Below are positions 41,316 through 51,439 of a DNA stretch of 64,000 nucleotides, in pieces (the first letter of the stretch is position 1; each line of letters starts with the position of its first letter). Source of the stretch: Bryobacterales bacterium (GTDB lineage Bacteria; Acidobacteriota; Terriglobia; Bryobacterales; Bryobacteraceae). The translations under genes and the position numbers were made by a program. Below the pieces are notes generated by a model. That model did no database searches and was not told the origin of the DNA. It was given only the letters and a program-made list of their open reading frames with translations. The stretch is taken from positions 1 to 64,000 of the forward strand of contig JADZGD010000114.1 in the NCBI GenBank assembly GCA_020854055.1. Reading direction: 5' to 3'.

Positions 41316-42749
41316 ATGCGCCAGGTTCCCGAAGACGTTTTTTTCGCGCCGGTGACCGAACTGAACAACCGGCTGCGCAATCGCGAGTTTTCCGCCGCCG
41401 ATCTGACTCGAGCCTTCTGTGACCGGCTGGAGAGTCTGGGCCCCCGTTATAACGCTCTTGCGCTCAGCCTGCGTAAGGATGCCATGCGCCAGGCGCACGA
41501 CGTGGATGGCGATCTCAAAATCGGGCGTTTCCGCAGTTCGATCCAGGGCGTTCCCTTTGCCGTCAAGGATCTGTTGGCGGTGGCCAAGTATCCGACCACC
41601 TGGGGAGCGCCGCCCTATGCCCACCAGGTGTTCGACTATAACGCCAAGGTAGTGGAAAGGCTGACCGATGCCGGCGCAATCCTGATTGGCAAATTGAGCA
41701 TGGTGGAACTGGCGGGCGCGGGCGGCTACCGGTACGCGTCCGCTTCCCTTCAGGGGCCGGGGCTCAATCCCTGGGATCCGGCCCGGTGGTCGGGCGGATC
41801 ATCGAGCGGCTCGGCGATTGCGGTTGCCGCCGGCCTGGTCCCATTCGCGGTGGGCTCGGAGACCTCCGGGTCGATCGTCACACCGAGCGCATATTGTGGA
41901 GTCACCGGGCTGCGGCCCACCTACGGGCTGGTTAGCCGCTGGGGAGCGATGGCGCTTGCCTGGACGATGGATAAGTTGGGTCCCATGGGACGAACGGCCG
42001 CCGATTGCGGTCATATCCTGCGCCACATGGCGGGTTCGGATTCCCGCGACCCCGGATCCTCCGGCAAAAGCTTCTACTACACCCCGCAGTTCACGCGTGA
42101 GTGGAAGTACATTCGCGCCGGCTATGCCCCTTCGGATTTTGATCAGTGGCCCGCACCGGCCTGCCGTCCGGTTTTCCGGCAGGCACTCGACGTATTGAGC
42201 GGCAACGGGATGACGATTGAGGAAAAGACACTCCCGGACCAGCCCTACGGAGCCGTCTCATCGATGATCATCTCCGCCGAAGGCTCGGCTGTTTTTGAGG
42301 AACTGATCGAATCGGGCGCCGTCGGCGAGCTGCGGGACGCGTACCAGATCGCGGGGCTCAAGGCCGGTCTGGGAATCAGCGCCCCCGACTACCTGCGCGC
42401 CATGCGAATCCGCCGCGTTATGCAGGATCACTTTCGCGAATTATTGGCGGAAGTGGACGTGCTGATTTCGCCGGCGAGGCCGCACATCGCCACCCCGGTA
42501 GCTGAGCCGTTGGATGCACAGGCGCCCAAACCGCCGGCCGAAGCGTCCGGCCGCGGTATGCGCTTGCTGGTGGCCGCGGCCAACCTGGCCGGATTGCCGG
42601 CATTGTCCGTTCCATGTGGATTCGTGGACGGACTCCCGGTGGCGTTGCAGTTCGTCGGACGGCCGAATTCGGAGAATCTGCTGCTGGCGCTGGGAAACTA
42701 CTTCCAGCAGCACACCGACTGGCACCGGCGCAAGCCTCCGCTGGTGTGA
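41316..42749 (+). CDS. Amidase-signature family amidase
   Basis: A 477-residue amidase with the Ser-cisSer-Lys triad: Lys84 in GVPFAVKDLLAV, the cis-Ser near residue 163 in WSGGSSSGSAIAVAAGLVP, and the nucleophile Ser186 in GSETSGSIVTPSAYCGVTGL. A GLRPTYGLVSRWGAM segment and a C-terminal GLPALSVPCGF follow, as in GatA-like enzymes. There is no gatB/gatC nearby and no GatA-specific context, so it is a general amide hydrolase rather than the tRNA amidotransferase. It carries no signal peptide. Substrate unknown. Confidence 0.9.
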   Translation: MRQVPEDVFFAPVTELNNRLRNREFSAADLTRAFCDRLESLGPRYNALALSLRKDAMRQAHDVDGDLKIGRFRSSIQGVPFAVKDLLAVAKYPTTWGAPPYAHQVFDYNAKVVERLTDAGAILIGKLSMVELAGAGGYRYASASLQGPGLNPWDPARWSGGSSSGSAIAVAAGLVPFAVGSETSGSIVTPSAYCGVTGLRPTYGLVSRWGAMALAWTMDKLGPMGRTAADCGHILRHMAGSDSRDPGSSGKSFYYTPQFTREWKYIRAGYAPSDFDQWPAPACRPVFRQALDVLSGNGMTIEEKTLPDQPYGAVSSMIISAEGSAVFEELIESGAVGELRDAYQIAGLKAGLGISAPDYLRAMRIRRVMQDHFRELLAEVDVLISPARPHIATPVAEPLDAQAPKPPAEASGRGMRLLVAAANLAGLPALSVPCGFVDGLPVALQFVGRPNSENLLLALGNYFQQHTDWHRRKPPLV

Positions 42750-42794
42750 TGCTGGCGTGAAAAGCCGTCGGTGCGCATTTCATCCGGCGAAATC

Positions 42795-43223
42795 TCACGA
42801 GCGGGCATCGAGCGATATGCGGGCCTGCCGGACAAACCGGCTCATCGATTTCGATACATGATCAAGAACTGAAGTCCACTCAGCCAGGTGTCTGTCGCCC
42901 TGCCGGGTCAACCGGTAGACGCGCCGGGCCGGGCCGCTTCCGTCGGTCTCCCACTCGGAAGCGACGTTGCCGTTCATCTCAAGCTGGCGCAGGGTCCGGT
43001 ACAGGGCCGCCCGCTCAATCTCCGCATCGGTCAGCGCGTGCTGCTGGAGTTCACCGGCCAGGTCATACCCGTACGACCGCCCCTTCTGCTTCAGCAGCAG
43101 GAGCACCACCGGCTCCACAAACCGGTAGAGGTTCCCCATTGCGCAAGTGCAAGGCTGCTCGCTCCCATGACGGCGGCACACTCGCCTCGGCACATAACTC
43201 TCCTGTCGATTCCGCTTACCCAT
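42795..43223 (-). CDS. PadR-like transcriptional regulator with an N-terminal Cys cluster
   Basis: A 142-residue regulator. ATG 43223 is preceded by GGGGGAG, supporting this start over the longer frame. The N-terminal 30 residues hold Cys16, His19, Cys25 and Cys27, which could bind a metal or Fe-S cluster. The winged-helix domain follows: LYRFVEPVVLLLLKQKGRSY, ALTDAEIERAALYRTLRQLE, RRVYRLTRQGDRHLAEW, typical PadR. It lies downstream of a rhodanese lipoprotein gene on the same strand and divergent from a NifX-like gene. It probably regulates these in response to metal or sulfur state. Confidence 0.87.
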   Translation of the reverse strand: MGKRNRQESYVPRRVCRRHGSEQPCTCAMGNLYRFVEPVVLLLLKQKGRSYGYDLAGELQQHALTDAEIERAALYRTLRQLEMNGNVASEWETDGSGPARRVYRLTRQGDRHLAEWTSVLDHVSKSMSRFVRQARISLDARS

Positions 43224-43294
43224 GAACTCCCCCGATTTCCAGGGTATCACTTCGATCAGTGCAACTTCCATCTATTACGCCGCGGGCGCTACGC

Positions 43295-43747
43295 TCAAAT
43301 CACCGGCAAACCGGCTTCCCGGTACTTCTTGAATCCACCAGCCAGCGAGAAGACGTTCCGGTAGCCCATCCTTTCGAGAGTAGCGGCAGCGGCGGCGGAC
43401 CGCACGCCCCCCAGACAATAGAGCACGACAGTGGCATCGCGGTCCGGCAGCAGGCACGGCAGACGCTCGGACAGTGTCCATCGCGGGATGTGAAGCGCTC
43501 CTGCCGCGTGACCGCAGGACCATTCGCCGTCTTCGCGGACGTCAATCAGAGTATATTGCCGCCGCGTAGCTATCCAGGCGGATAATTGCGAAACCGTCAC
43601 TTCCTGAATGCGGCCCGCTCCCGGCTGTTCGAGTTGGCGGGCTCGCGCGCCCTGCCACTCCGTGGAGCGGCAGGAGATCAACCCCGGGAAACATGGGGCC
43701 GCGATCAGGAGTCCGGCTGTCAGTGCCTTTCGATGACCGACGCGCAT
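43295..43747 (-). CDS. Rhodanese domain protein with lipoprotein-type leader
   Basis: A 150-residue protein with a hydrophobic leader ending in Leu-Ile-Ser-Cys (residues 23-26), which fits a lipobox, then a single rhodanese domain: YTLIDVREDGEWSCGHAAGA, and the active-site loop VVLYCLGGVRSAAAAATLER with the catalytic Cys, then GYRNVFSLAGGFKKYREAGL. It would transfer sulfane sulfur in the periplasm. It is 71 bases upstream of the padR gene on the same strand and divergent from the NifX-like gene, so it is part of a small sulfur/metal-linked group. Confidence 0.87.
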   Translation of the reverse strand: MRVGHRKALTAGLLIAAPCFPGLISCRSTEWQGARARQLEQPGAGRIQEVTVSQLSAWIATRRQYTLIDVREDGEWSCGHAAGALHIPRWTLSERLPCLLPDRDATVVLYCLGGVRSAAAAATLERMGYRNVFSLAGGFKKYREAGLPVI

Positions 43748-43811
43748 GACCGGTTGACGAATCTCCTTGGCGTTGGGAATTTGCGGTCAGGAAACTACAC
43801 TAATCGGAATT

Positions 43812-43833
43812 GTGTTATACGTGTGAGTTACAC
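43812..43833. promoter_or_regulatory. Imperfect palindrome in the rhodanese/nifX-like intergenic promoter
   Basis: GTGTTA at 43812-43817 and TTACAC at 43828-43833 form an imperfect inverted repeat (outer four bases perfect). It overlaps a possible promoter for the plus-strand gene, TTGTGT (43810-43815) and CTTAAT (43833-43838) with a 17-base spacer. It could be the PadR operator; support is only positional. Confidence 0.35.
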
Positions 43834-43884
43834 TTAATCATATTACAGGATCTGCAGCCTGCTGAATACAAAAGGAGCCTGAAG

Positions 43885-44250
43885 ATGCGGATTGCAATAC
43901 CAACAGCGGATGGCGTCTTGTCGCCTCACTTTGGACACTCGGAGAAATTTGCATTGCTGAGCGTGGAGCCGGAAACCGGGGAGATTCTTCGCGCCAGCGA
44001 GATTCAGGCGCCGGCGCACGTACCGGGACTGCTGCCGCGCTGGTTGAAAGAGCAGGGCGTTGACCTGGTGATTGCCGGCGGCATGGGTTCCAGCGCGCAA
44101 CGATTGCTACAGGCCGCTTCGATCGAGGTGTTGACCGGAGCCCCGCCGGAGATGCCGGCTGAACTAGCGCGAAAGTATCTGGCCGGCGAACTACGAACAC
44201 AGCCTGTGGCCTGTAGCCGTTCACATCATCACCACCATCGGGCCCACTGA
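43885..44250 (+). CDS. NifX/NafY-like (dinitrogenase iron-molybdenum cofactor family) protein
   Basis: A 121-residue protein of the NifX-NifB-C superfamily: MRIAIPTADGVLSPHFGHSE, FALLSVEPETGEI, PRWLKEQGVDLVIAGGMGSS and a C-terminal His cluster (SRSHHHHHRAH). ATG 43885 has AAGGAG at 43872-43877. No nitrogenase genes are seen, and such stand-alone members are common in non-fixing anaerobes and other bacteria, where they are thought to bind metal or Fe-S clusters. The His-rich end supports metal binding. It heads a two-gene unit with the thioesterase, divergent from the rhodanese/PadR pair. Confidence 0.9.
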   Translation: MRIAIPTADGVLSPHFGHSEKFALLSVEPETGEILRASEIQAPAHVPGLLPRWLKEQGVDLVIAGGMGSSAQRLLQAASIEVLTGAPPEMPAELARKYLAGELRTQPVACSRSHHHHHRAH

Positions 44251-44264
44251 GGACACAGTCAGCC

Positions 44265-44711
44265 ATGTCAACCATTTCCGCCGTACCACCGGAGGCTCGC
44301 CGCACGCGCCCGCAACCAGCATGTTTCGTCTGCGGTCAGGAGAACGCGCGCGGGCTGCGAATTCGCTTCGAACGGGCCGCCGGCAGCCAGTTTTCCGCCG
44401 AATGGATACCGGAGGCCGCCTTTGAAGGCTTTAGCGGGATTGTGCACGGAGGAATCGTCAGTACGGTTCTCGACGAAGCGATGTCCAAGGCAGTCAGCGC
44501 CTCGGGTGCCCAGGCGCTCACCGCCGAGTTGAAAGTGCGTTTCCGCCTTCCCGTTCGTGCCGGGGAACGCTTTCAGATCCGCGGCTGGATCGCGAAGCAG
44601 AACCGGCGTTTGACCGAAACCGAAAGCGTGCTGGTGGGGGCGGGTGGCACGGAGTACGCCCACGCTTGGGCGCGGTTTCTGCCGTTGGGCCGGCGGCGGC
44701 AGCCGCTGTAA
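44265..44711 (+). CDS. PaaI-like hotdog-fold thioesterase
   Basis: A 148-residue hotdog-fold protein: CFVCGQENARGLRIRFERAA at the N-terminus, then the hot-dog helix FSGIVHGGIVSTVLDEAMSK with the His-Gly-Gly motif, and strands ALTAELKVRFRLPVRAGERF. The two Cys before the fold (Cys-x-x-Cys-Gly) are common in this subgroup and may bind a metal. It probably hydrolyses an acyl-CoA or other thioester; the substrate is unknown. It starts 14 bases after the NifX-like gene. Confidence 0.87.
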   Translation: MSTISAVPPEARRTRPQPACFVCGQENARGLRIRFERAAGSQFSAEWIPEAAFEGFSGIVHGGIVSTVLDEAMSKAVSASGAQALTAELKVRFRLPVRAGERFQIRGWIAKQNRRLTETESVLVGAGGTEYAHAWARFLPLGRRRQPL

Positions 44712-44806
44712 TTCGCATTCCAGGCTGGCCCGGTCTGGTATCCGCCCGAAGGGTTCCTGGCATCGGACGCGATCTGCTGTAGCAGACGAACGGCCTGGCA
44801 GGCACG

Positions 44807-45130
44807 CTATCCGGCTCCACGGTTCACCCGAATCTGGTGGTCGCGAGGCAGTTTGTCCATCCGTTGGCGAAGTTCACCGGACGGTAGATTGATCGCGTCG
44901 CGGATGGAACCGCCAATCCACTCTTCCGGTTGGCGCACCTCGAGAAAAGCCGCGCGGGCAGTGTTCAGTTCACCCCAGCGCACCACTATGGCGTCACCAC
45001 GAAGAAGGTTGCCGACATGCTTGCCGCCATCGTTGGCCGGATCCATGCCGGCGTCATACCGTGGCGCGTAGCACTTCCAGATCGCGAACGCGATCACATC
45101 GACGCGCCGCTCCCGCACCGTTTTCTCCAA
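44807..45130 (-). pseudogene. Remnant of a CoA-disulfide reductase (C-terminal dimer end plus rhodanese part)
   Basis: A 107-codon minus-strand frame resembling the end of an FAD-dependent CoA-disulfide reductase with fused rhodanese. [20 protein letters not shown], then [20 protein letters not shown] match the usual YAPpygsakDPvN-aG-va-NvlrGd-...-hWdEL pattern. [40 protein letters not shown] match the first half of the rhodanese. It stops before the active-site Cys, and the entire FAD/NAD part is missing, so it cannot work. There is no good start codon. It lies between the thioesterase and gltD genes. Confidence 0.75.
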
Positions 45131-45245
45131 CGGGCCCGAGGCTCAGCGGCAATCGGCCGGAACGGCGCAATTTCAATGTCAACTGGATTGGCCGGAAACA
45201 CCGTCCTACCCCGCGTCACAATGGCGCTGTGACGCCCGGCGCCGC

Positions 45246-46670
45246 CTATTTCGCCAGATTCGAAGAGCCCATAAGGAATTCGTCGATAGAGCGGGCTGCC
45301 TTGCGGCCCTCGCTAATGGCCCAAACCACCAGCGACTGGCCGCGCCGCGCGTCACCGGCCGCAAAGACGCCCTTCACCGTGGAGTGGTAATTTGCGTCGC
45401 ACTGCACGTTTCCGCGGTGATCGAGTGCAATGCCGAGAGCGTCGATAACATCACCGCGCGCCGGGCCGGTGAAGCCCATGGCCAACAGAACGAGGCCGGC
45501 ATCCAGGGAGAACTCTGATCCCGCAACCGGCTCCAACGCCGGAAGGGGCCCCACTCGCACCCCGTGCAACCGCTTGACGTTGCCGTTCTCATCGCCCTCA
45601 AAGCGGGTGGTTGCCATGGCCCATTCACGCACACCGCCCTCTTCATGCGAGCTTTCGATGCGTAGCATCAGCGGCCAAAGTGGCCAGGGTGTGGAAGGGG
45701 AGCGATCCGCGGGCGGCCTCGGCAGAATCTCCAATTGCGTCACCGACACCGCCCGCTGGCGGTGAGAAGTGCCCAGACAATCGGCGCCCGTGTCGCCGCC
45801 ACCGATGATAATGACATCCTTACCGGTCGCCAGAATCCCTGCGGCCGGGTCGAGCGCGCCGCCGGCGGCGCGCCGGTTCTGCTGGGACAGAAATTCCATT
45901 GCGAAGTGAATGCCGCCGAGATCGCGGCCGGGGACACGCAGATCGCGGGGTTCGGCGGTGCCGATCGCCAATAGGATGGCGTCGAATTCCCGGCGCAACT
46001 TCTCCACCGGGACGTTCACCCCGATATGCGCATCGGTCTCAAACCGCACGCCCTCGGCCTCCATCTGCTTCAGGCGGCGGTCAATCAGATGCTTCTCCAA
46101 CTTGAAATCGGGAATGCCGTATCGGAGCAGCCCCCCGATCCGGTCGTTCTTCTCGTAGACGGTGACCAGATGACCGGCCCGGTTCAGTTGCTGCGCCGCC
46201 GCAAGCCCAGCCGGACCCGAGCCGATTACGGCAACGCTCTTGCCGGTGCGTTCAAGGGGCGGTTGGGGCTTGACCCATCCGCGTTCAAAACCATATTCGA
46301 TGATGCTCTTCTCGATTTGCTTGATCGTAACCGGCTGTTCACTGATGCCAAGCACACAGGCCGCTTCGCAGGGAGCGGGGCAGATCCGTCCGGTGAACTC
46401 AGGGAAGTTATTGGTGGAGTGCAGGCTCCTGAGGGCGTCCTGCCAGCGGTCGTGATAGACCAGGTCATTCCACTCGGGAATGACGTTGTTCACCGGACAT
46501 CCGGTGTGGCAGAACGGCACGCCGCAATCCATGCAGCGCGCTCCTTGCAGGCGCACTTTGTCCGCGAGAAACGGCTTGTAGATCTCAAAATAGTCGTTCA
46601 CGCGCTCTGCAACCGGCCGGCGCTCCGGCAGTTCGCGCTGGTATTCCAGGAAGCCGGTAATCTTACCCAT
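45246..46670 (-). CDS. gltD: Glutamate synthase small subunit
   Basis: A 474-residue flavoprotein that passes electrons from NAD(P)H to GltB. ATG 46670 ([10 protein letters not shown]) is the family N-terminus; it lies 8 bases inside the gltB end. Two N-terminal 4Fe-4S cysteine groups are visible ([20 protein letters not shown] and [14 protein letters not shown]), then the FAD-binding [20 protein letters not shown], the NADPH-binding [20 protein letters not shown] and the closing [20 protein letters not shown]. It forms glutamate from glutamine and 2-oxoglutarate together with GltB. Confidence 0.96.
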   Translation of the reverse strand: MGKITGFLEYQRELPERRPVAERVNDYFEIYKPFLADKVRLQGARCMDCGVPFCHTGCPVNNVIPEWNDLVYHDRWQDALRSLHSTNNFPEFTGRICPAPCEAACVLGISEQPVTIKQIEKSIIEYGFERGWVKPQPPLERTGKSVAVIGSGPAGLAAAQQLNRAGHLVTVYEKNDRIGGLLRYGIPDFKLEKHLIDRRLKQMEAEGVRFETDAHIGVNVPVEKLRREFDAILLAIGTAEPRDLRVPGRDLGGIHFAMEFLSQQNRRAAGGALDPAAGILATGKDVIIIGGGDTGADCLGTSHRQRAVSVTQLEILPRPPADRSPSTPWPLWPLMLRIESSHEEGGVREWAMATTRFEGDENGNVKRLHGVRVGPLPALEPVAGSEFSLDAGLVLLAMGFTGPARGDVIDALGIALDHRGNVQCDANYHSTVKGVFAAGDARRGQSLVVWAISEGRKAARSIDEFLMGSSNLAK

Positions 46671-49600
46671 GAAGCACCTGCTCAGCGGGCTGAATGGCCG
46701 GCGGCGGCGTAAATTCCACCGCTGGACTGCGGGAAATGCCCATAACCCGTTTGAATTCGTGCGGGAAGACCTTGACGAACTTCGATTGCGCCTCCATCCA
46801 ATTCTCCAGCAGCCATTTCGCACGCCGGCTGGCGGTCAACTCGAAATGCTCGCCGACGAGTTGCCGCACCAGCTGGACGTCCTCGGCGGCCTCCAAGACC
46901 TCGAGATCGACACCCGAGCGGTTGCATAAGGCCGATTGAAACTCTCCTGTCCCGTCAAACACGTAAGCAATTCCTCCGGTCATGCCGGCGGCAAAGTTCC
47001 TACCGGTTTTGCCGAGTACCACCACCAACCCCCTCGTCATGTACTCGCAGCCGTGATCGCCGGTGCCTTCGACAACCGCGGTGGCGCCGGAGTTGCGAAC
47101 CGCGAAGCGTTCCCCGGCCATCCCGTTAAGGAAAGCCTTGCCGCTAGTGGCTCCATAGAGGGCGACGTTGCCGATCAGCATATTGTCTTCGGCCGCGAAA
47201 GTGGAATCACGAGGCGGAAAGATTACCAGCTTGCCGCCGGAGAGGCCCTTGCCGACGTAGTCGTTGGCGTCGCCTTCGAGCGTCAGCGTAACGCCGGGCG
47301 CCAGGAATGCTCCGAAGCTTTGACCCGCCGAGCCGTGAAGATGGATTTGAATGGTATCGTCCGGTAAGCCGCGGGAGCCATGCCGGCGGGAGATCTCGCC
47401 GCTGAGCATCGCACCGACGGAGCGATGCGTGTTGCGAACAGGCAGCTCGAACTGAACCGGTTCGCGGCTTTCCAGCGAGTAACGCGCCAGATCCATTAGC
47501 TTGTAGTCGAGCGCCTGGCTGAGTCCGTGATCCTGGCCGATGACACACCGCCGGGTGACCCGCTCGGGAACCATGGGAGCGCGGAGGACCGCCGACAGGT
47601 CAATGCCCTTTGCCTTCCAATGTTCAATGGCGGGGCGCATCTCCAGGCGTTCGACGCGTCCGATCATCTCGTTCATGGTGCGGAAGCCAAGCTGCGCCAT
47701 GATCTCGCGCACTTGCTCGGCGACAAAGAAGAAGTAATTGATCACGTGTTCCGGAGTGCCTTGAAACCTGGCTCGAAGAACCGGGTCCTGTGTGGCAATT
47801 CCCACCGGGCAGGTATTCAGGTGGCACTTGCGCATCATCACGCAGCCGATGGCGATGAGCGGCGTGGTGGCAAAGCCGAACTCTTCGGCGCCGAGCAGGG
47901 CAGCGATGGCTACATCCCGTCCGGTTTGCAGCTTGCCGTCGGTCTGCACGCGAATGCGGCTGCGCAAGTCGTTCATTACCAGCACCTGCTGCACTTCGGC
48001 GAGCCCAAGTTCCCATGGCACGCCGGCGTGCTTGATCGAGGTGAGGGGTGAAGCTCCGGTTCCGCCGTTGTCTCCGCTGATCAGCACCAGGTCGGCATGG
48101 GCCTTGGCGACGCCAGCGGCCACGGCGCCGACGCCGGCTTCGGAAACCAGTTTGACCGATACACGCGCTCTGGGATTCACGTTTTTCAGGTCGTAAATAA
48201 GTTGCGCCAGATCCTCAATGGAATAAATGTCGTGGTGGGGCGGCGGCGAGATAAGACCGACGCCGGGAATGGAGTGCCGCACGCGGGCGATCACGTCATC
48301 CACTTTATGTCCCGGCAACTGGCCGCCCTCGCCGGGCTTGGCGCCCTGGGCGATCTTGATCTGCAATTCATCGGCGTTCACCAGATAATTCGCCGTGACG
48401 CCGAACCGTGCCGAGGCAACCTGCTTGATGGCGCTCCGCCGGTTGTCCCCGAACCTCTCTTCGTCTTCGCCGCCCTCGCCGGTGTTGGATCGCGCGCCGA
48501 TGGTGTTCATGGCGATCGCCAGCGTCTCGTGCGCTTCCTTGCTGATGGAGCCAAACGACATGGCGCCGGTGGCAAAGCGGCGCACGATCTCCGAAGCCGG
48601 CTCGACTTCATCAAGCGGGACCGGCGCCGGGGATTTGGTGAACTCCATCAAGCCGCGCAGAGTACACAGTTGCTGGTTCTGGTTGTTGACCAGATCGGAG
48701 AACTCGCGGAAGGTGGCAAAATTCTTCTGGCGGACCGAGTGCTGGAGCTTGGAGATGGTGGACGGATTAATCAGGTGATATTCGCCGCGCACCCGGTAGT
48801 GATAGTTTCCGCCGCCATCGAGTTGGGCGGCCACGCCGCGCGGCGAACTGAAGGCAGCCTGGTGCTTCATCAACACCTCACGCGCCAGCACGTCCAGGCC
48901 GACTCCCTCAATTCGCGACGGCGTGCCGGTGAAATACTTCTCAACCAGTTTCCGGTTGAGTCCGATGGCTTCAAAAATCTGGGCTCCGCGATAGCTCTGC
49001 AACGTGGAGATACCCATCTTCGAGAAGACCTTCAGCAGCCCCTTATTGACGGCTTTCTTATAATTCTTCAGCGCGGCATCGAAGCCGAGGTCCGCGGCCA
49101 GCAATCCCTGGCGAGCCATCTCTTCCAGAGTCTCGATGGCCAGATAGGGATTGACCGCGCTGGCGCCGTAGCCGATGAGCAGGCAGAAGTGCATCACCTC
49201 CCGCGGTTCGCCCGATTCGACAACCAGCGCCACCTGTGTACGCGTTCCTTCGCGGACCAGGTGGTTGTGTACCGAGGCCAGCGCCAGCAGGCTGGGGATC
49301 GGCGCGTACTCGGCATCCACCCCCCGGTCGGAGAGAATCAGCACCGTATAACCGGACTTGATGGCCAGCGAGGCGCGCTTCGAGAGGACGTCCAGAGCCT
49401 GTTCCAACTCCCGCTCCCCTGCCCCGGCCTGAACCAGCATGGGTAGCGTAGTGGCCAGAAAGTCGCCCTGGGAGACGCGGCGCAACTTCTGCAGATCGCG
49501 ATTGGTAAGAAGCGGGTGAGGGAGTTTCAGCGTATGACAGTGTTGTGGCGTTTCATCGAGGATGTTGCGCTCGGTACCGATATAGCTGGTGAGCGACATC

Positions 49601-51228
49601 ACCAATTCCTCGCGAATCGGGTCGATCGGCGGATTGGTCACCTGGGCGAAAAGCTGCTTGAAATAATGGAACAGCGGCTGCGGCTTGTCGGACAGGCAGG
49701 CAAGCGGCGTGTCAGTGCCCATGGAGCCGATCGGTTCAGCCCCGTCACCGGCCATCGGCGCCAGCAGAATGCGCAGGTCTTCTTCGGTATACCCGAAGGC
49801 GCGCTGGCGCGGCAACAGAGTGGAATGGTCCCCTTCGTACACGCGTGCAGGTTCGGGCAGATGATCCAGCGTGATCTGGTTCTCCCGGAGCCACTCGCCG
49901 TAGGGTTGGCGGCCCGCGAGGCGCTGTTTGATCTCCTCATCGGGAATGATGCGTCCTTCTACGGTATCTACCAACAGCATCCTGCCGGGCTGAAGACGGC
50001 CCTTGTAGCGCACGTCGCTGGTCTTCACCGGCAACACGCCTGTCTCCGAAGCCAGAATTAGCAGATCGTCGTTGGTTACCAGGTAGCGGGCCGGGCGCAG
50101 GCCGTTGCGGTCCAGCGTCGCGCCGATCACGCGGCCGTCGGTAAAGGCAACCGCCGCCGGACCGTCCCATGGCTCCATCAGCGACGCATGGTATTCGTAG
50201 AACGCCTTCTTGGCGGCCGGCATGATCGGGTCCGAATCCCAGGCTTCGGGGATGAGCATCGCCATCACATGAGGCAATTCACGGCCAGCCATATAAAGCA
50301 GTTCCACGCACTGGTCGAGCGAGGCCGAGTCGCTCACGTTCGGAGTGATGATGGGAAACAGCCGCTTGATGTCGCCCAATTCCGGCGAATTGAGTATGGG
50401 CTGGCGCGCCGTCATCCAATTCGTGTTGCCTCGTAACGTGTTGATCTCGCCGTTGTGGCAGATGTAGCGAAACGGGTGTGCGAGTTGCCAGGTGGGGAAC
50501 GTGTTGGTAGAAAAGCGCTGGTGCACCAGGCAGAGGGCGCTCATTGTGTCGGGGTCGGAAAGCTCGCCATAGAATTCCGCCATCTGCGACGCCAGCAGCA
50601 GGCCCTTGTAAACAATGGTCCGGCAGGATAGCGAAGGGATGTAGACAAGGCCTGCACCGGCGAGGCCGGAAACGGCGATTTCGTTCTCCGTGCGTTTGCG
50701 GACGATAAACAGCTTCCGCTCGAACTCCTCTTCGGTCATATCCGGGGCGCGGCGGACGAAAATCTGCTCAATGTAGGGCTGCGAACGGCGTGCGATGCGG
50801 CCAATCGCGCCGCTATTAACGGGCGTGTCGCGCCAGCCGATGACGCTGAGGCCCTCCTCGTTGACAATTCGCTCCAACAACGCTTCGGCCTGTAACCGTG
50901 CCTGCAACTCGGCCGGAAGGAAACACATACCGATGCCGTATTCGCCGGCGCCGGGCAATTCCATGCCGAGCCGGGCGCACTCCCGCCGGAAGAATTTATC
51001 TGGAATCTGGATCAGAATTCCCGCGCCATCGCCCGTCTCCGGATCGCAGCCGCAGGCGCCGCGATGGCTCAGATTGAGTAGTACCTGAATGCCTTGCGTG
51101 ATGATGCCGTGAGATGGCTCACCCTTGATGTTGACAACAAAGCCGATGCCGCAAGCATCGCGCTCGAATCCGGGATCATAGAGCCCCTGCTCTTGCGGTA
51201 GGCCGTTCGGCCGGTAGTTGTGGTCCAT
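46663..51228 (-). CDS. gltB: Glutamate synthase large subunit
   Basis: A 1521-residue protein, the usual length. Cys26 in [20 protein letters not shown] is the amidotransferase nucleophile that becomes N-terminal after removal of a 25-residue propeptide. The glutaminase domain is followed by the central domain, the FMN-binding synthase barrel ([40 protein letters not shown]), the 3Fe-4S cysteines ([20 protein letters not shown]) and the C-terminal beta-helix with Gly-rich turns ([20 protein letters not shown]). It is first in the operon with gltD (8-base overlap) and divergent from a LysR gene. Confidence 0.97.
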   Translation of the reverse strand: MDHNYRPNGLPQEQGLYDPGFERDACGIGFVVNIKGEPSHGIITQGIQVLLNLSHRGACGCDPETGDGAGILIQIPDKFFRRECARLGMELPGAGEYGIGMCFLPAELQARLQAEALLERIVNEEGLSVIGWRDTPVNSGAIGRIARRSQPYIEQIFVRRAPDMTEEEFERKLFIVRKRTENEIAVSGLAGAGLVYIPSLSCRTIVYKGLLLASQMAEFYGELSDPDTMSALCLVHQRFSTNTFPTWQLAHPFRYICHNGEINTLRGNTNWMTARQPILNSPELGDIKRLFPIITPNVSDSASLDQCVELLYMAGRELPHVMAMLIPEAWDSDPIMPAAKKAFYEYHASLMEPWDGPAAVAFTDGRVIGATLDRNGLRPARYLVTNDDLLILASETGVLPVKTSDVRYKGRLQPGRMLLVDTVEGRIIPDEEIKQRLAGRQPYGEWLRENQITLDHLPEPARVYEGDHSTLLPRQRAFGYTEEDLRILLAPMAGDGAEPIGSMGTDTPLACLSDKPQPLFHYFKQLFAQVTNPPIDPIREELVMSLTSYIGTERNILDETPQHCHTLKLPHPLLTNRDLQKLRRVSQGDFLATTLPMLVQAGAGERELEQALDVLSKRASLAIKSGYTVLILSDRGVDAEYAPIPSLLALASVHNHLVREGTRTQVALVVESGEPREVMHFCLLIGYGASAVNPYLAIETLEEMARQGLLAADLGFDAALKNYKKAVNKGLLKVFSKMGISTLQSYRGAQIFEAIGLNRKLVEKYFTGTPSRIEGVGLDVLAREVLMKHQAAFSSPRGVAAQLDGGGNYHYRVRGEYHLINPSTISKLQHSVRQKNFATFREFSDLVNNQNQQLCTLRGLMEFTKSPAPVPLDEVEPASEIVRRFATGAMSFGSISKEAHETLAIAMNTIGARSNTGEGGEDEERFGDNRRSAIKQVASARFGVTANYLVNADELQIKIAQGAKPGEGGQLPGHKVDDVIARVRHSIPGVGLISPPPHHDIYSIEDLAQLIYDLKNVNPRARVSVKLVSEAGVGAVAAGVAKAHADLVLISGDNGGTGASPLTSIKHAGVPWELGLAEVQQVLVMNDLRSRIRVQTDGKLQTGRDVAIAALLGAEEFGFATTPLIAIGCVMMRKCHLNTCPVGIATQDPVLRARFQGTPEHVINYFFFVAEQVREIMAQLGFRTMNEMIGRVERLEMRPAIEHWKAKGIDLSAVLRAPMVPERVTRRCVIGQDHGLSQALDYKLMDLARYSLESREPVQFELPVRNTHRSVGAMLSGEISRRHGSRGLPDDTIQIHLHGSAGQSFGAFLAPGVTLTLEGDANDYVGKGLSGGKLVIFPPRDSTFAAEDNMLIGNVALYGATSGKAFLNGMAGERFAVRNSGATAVVEGTGDHGCEYMTRGLVVVLGKTGRNFAAGMTGGIAYVFDGTGEFQSALCNRSGVDLEVLEAAEDVQLVRQLVGEHFELTASRRAKWLLENWMEAQSKFVKVFPHEFKRVMGISRSPAVEFTPPPAIQPAEQVLHG

Positions 51229-51251
51229 AACACACCCCCTCCGTAGGGACA

Positions 51252-51348
51252 GGCAGCCTGAGCGCCGGCCCGTCGAATCCTGCCATTCCGGCGTCCCCGC
51301 ACCGCGCGGGGCCGTCCGGGCTGGAAGTCTTTCCGGTCTTCGGCTGCC
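51252..51348 (-). promoter_or_regulatory. Potentially structured leader of the gltBD mRNA
   Basis: The predicted gltB transcript has a leader of about 160 bases. On the minus strand GGCAGCC (at 51348-51342) can pair with GGCTGCC (51258-51252), enclosing about 80 bases. Inside, CCCCGC and GCGGGG (51311-51295) form a tight 6-bp hairpin flanked by CCGG pairs. This is a nested fold rather than random stems, but it matches no riboswitch class I can name. Confidence 0.4.
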
Positions 51349-51395
51349 AACGAAGGCCTGAGGGCGGATGTGGCCTCCGTCTGCTGATGAATTGC

Positions 51396-51424
51396 AGTAT
51401 GACTGAGTTCGTTACATTAGTCAA
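51396..51424 (-). promoter_or_regulatory. Promoter of gltBD
   Basis: On the minus strand TTGACT (51424-51419) is followed after exactly 17 bases by CATACT (51401-51396). Each box differs from the sigma-70 consensus at few positions. It points into gltB and lies back to back with the lysR promoter; the two -35 boxes are only 15 bases apart, leaving room for one regulator site between them. Confidence 0.65.
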
Positions 51425-51439
51425 ATGAAAAATTGGTAA

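Noticed and set aside
41316..42749. Assignment of the amidase as GatA of the tRNA amidotransferase
   Set aside because: No gatB or gatC is adjacent and the gene pairs with a Tat-secreted small protein, so a general amidase is the safer call.
44217..44250. The His run at the end of the NifX-like protein as a cloning tag
   Set aside because: The codons and surrounding sequence are native-looking and the flanks continue as ordinary genomic sequence; His-rich tails are common in metal-binding proteins.
43885..44250. Evidence for nitrogen fixation
   Set aside because: A single NifX-like protein without nif structural or cofactor genes is common in non-fixing bacteria.
48097..49446. A 449-codon plus-strand frame inside gltB
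   Set aside because: gltB is intact and motif-complete on the minus strand; this frame is its shadow.
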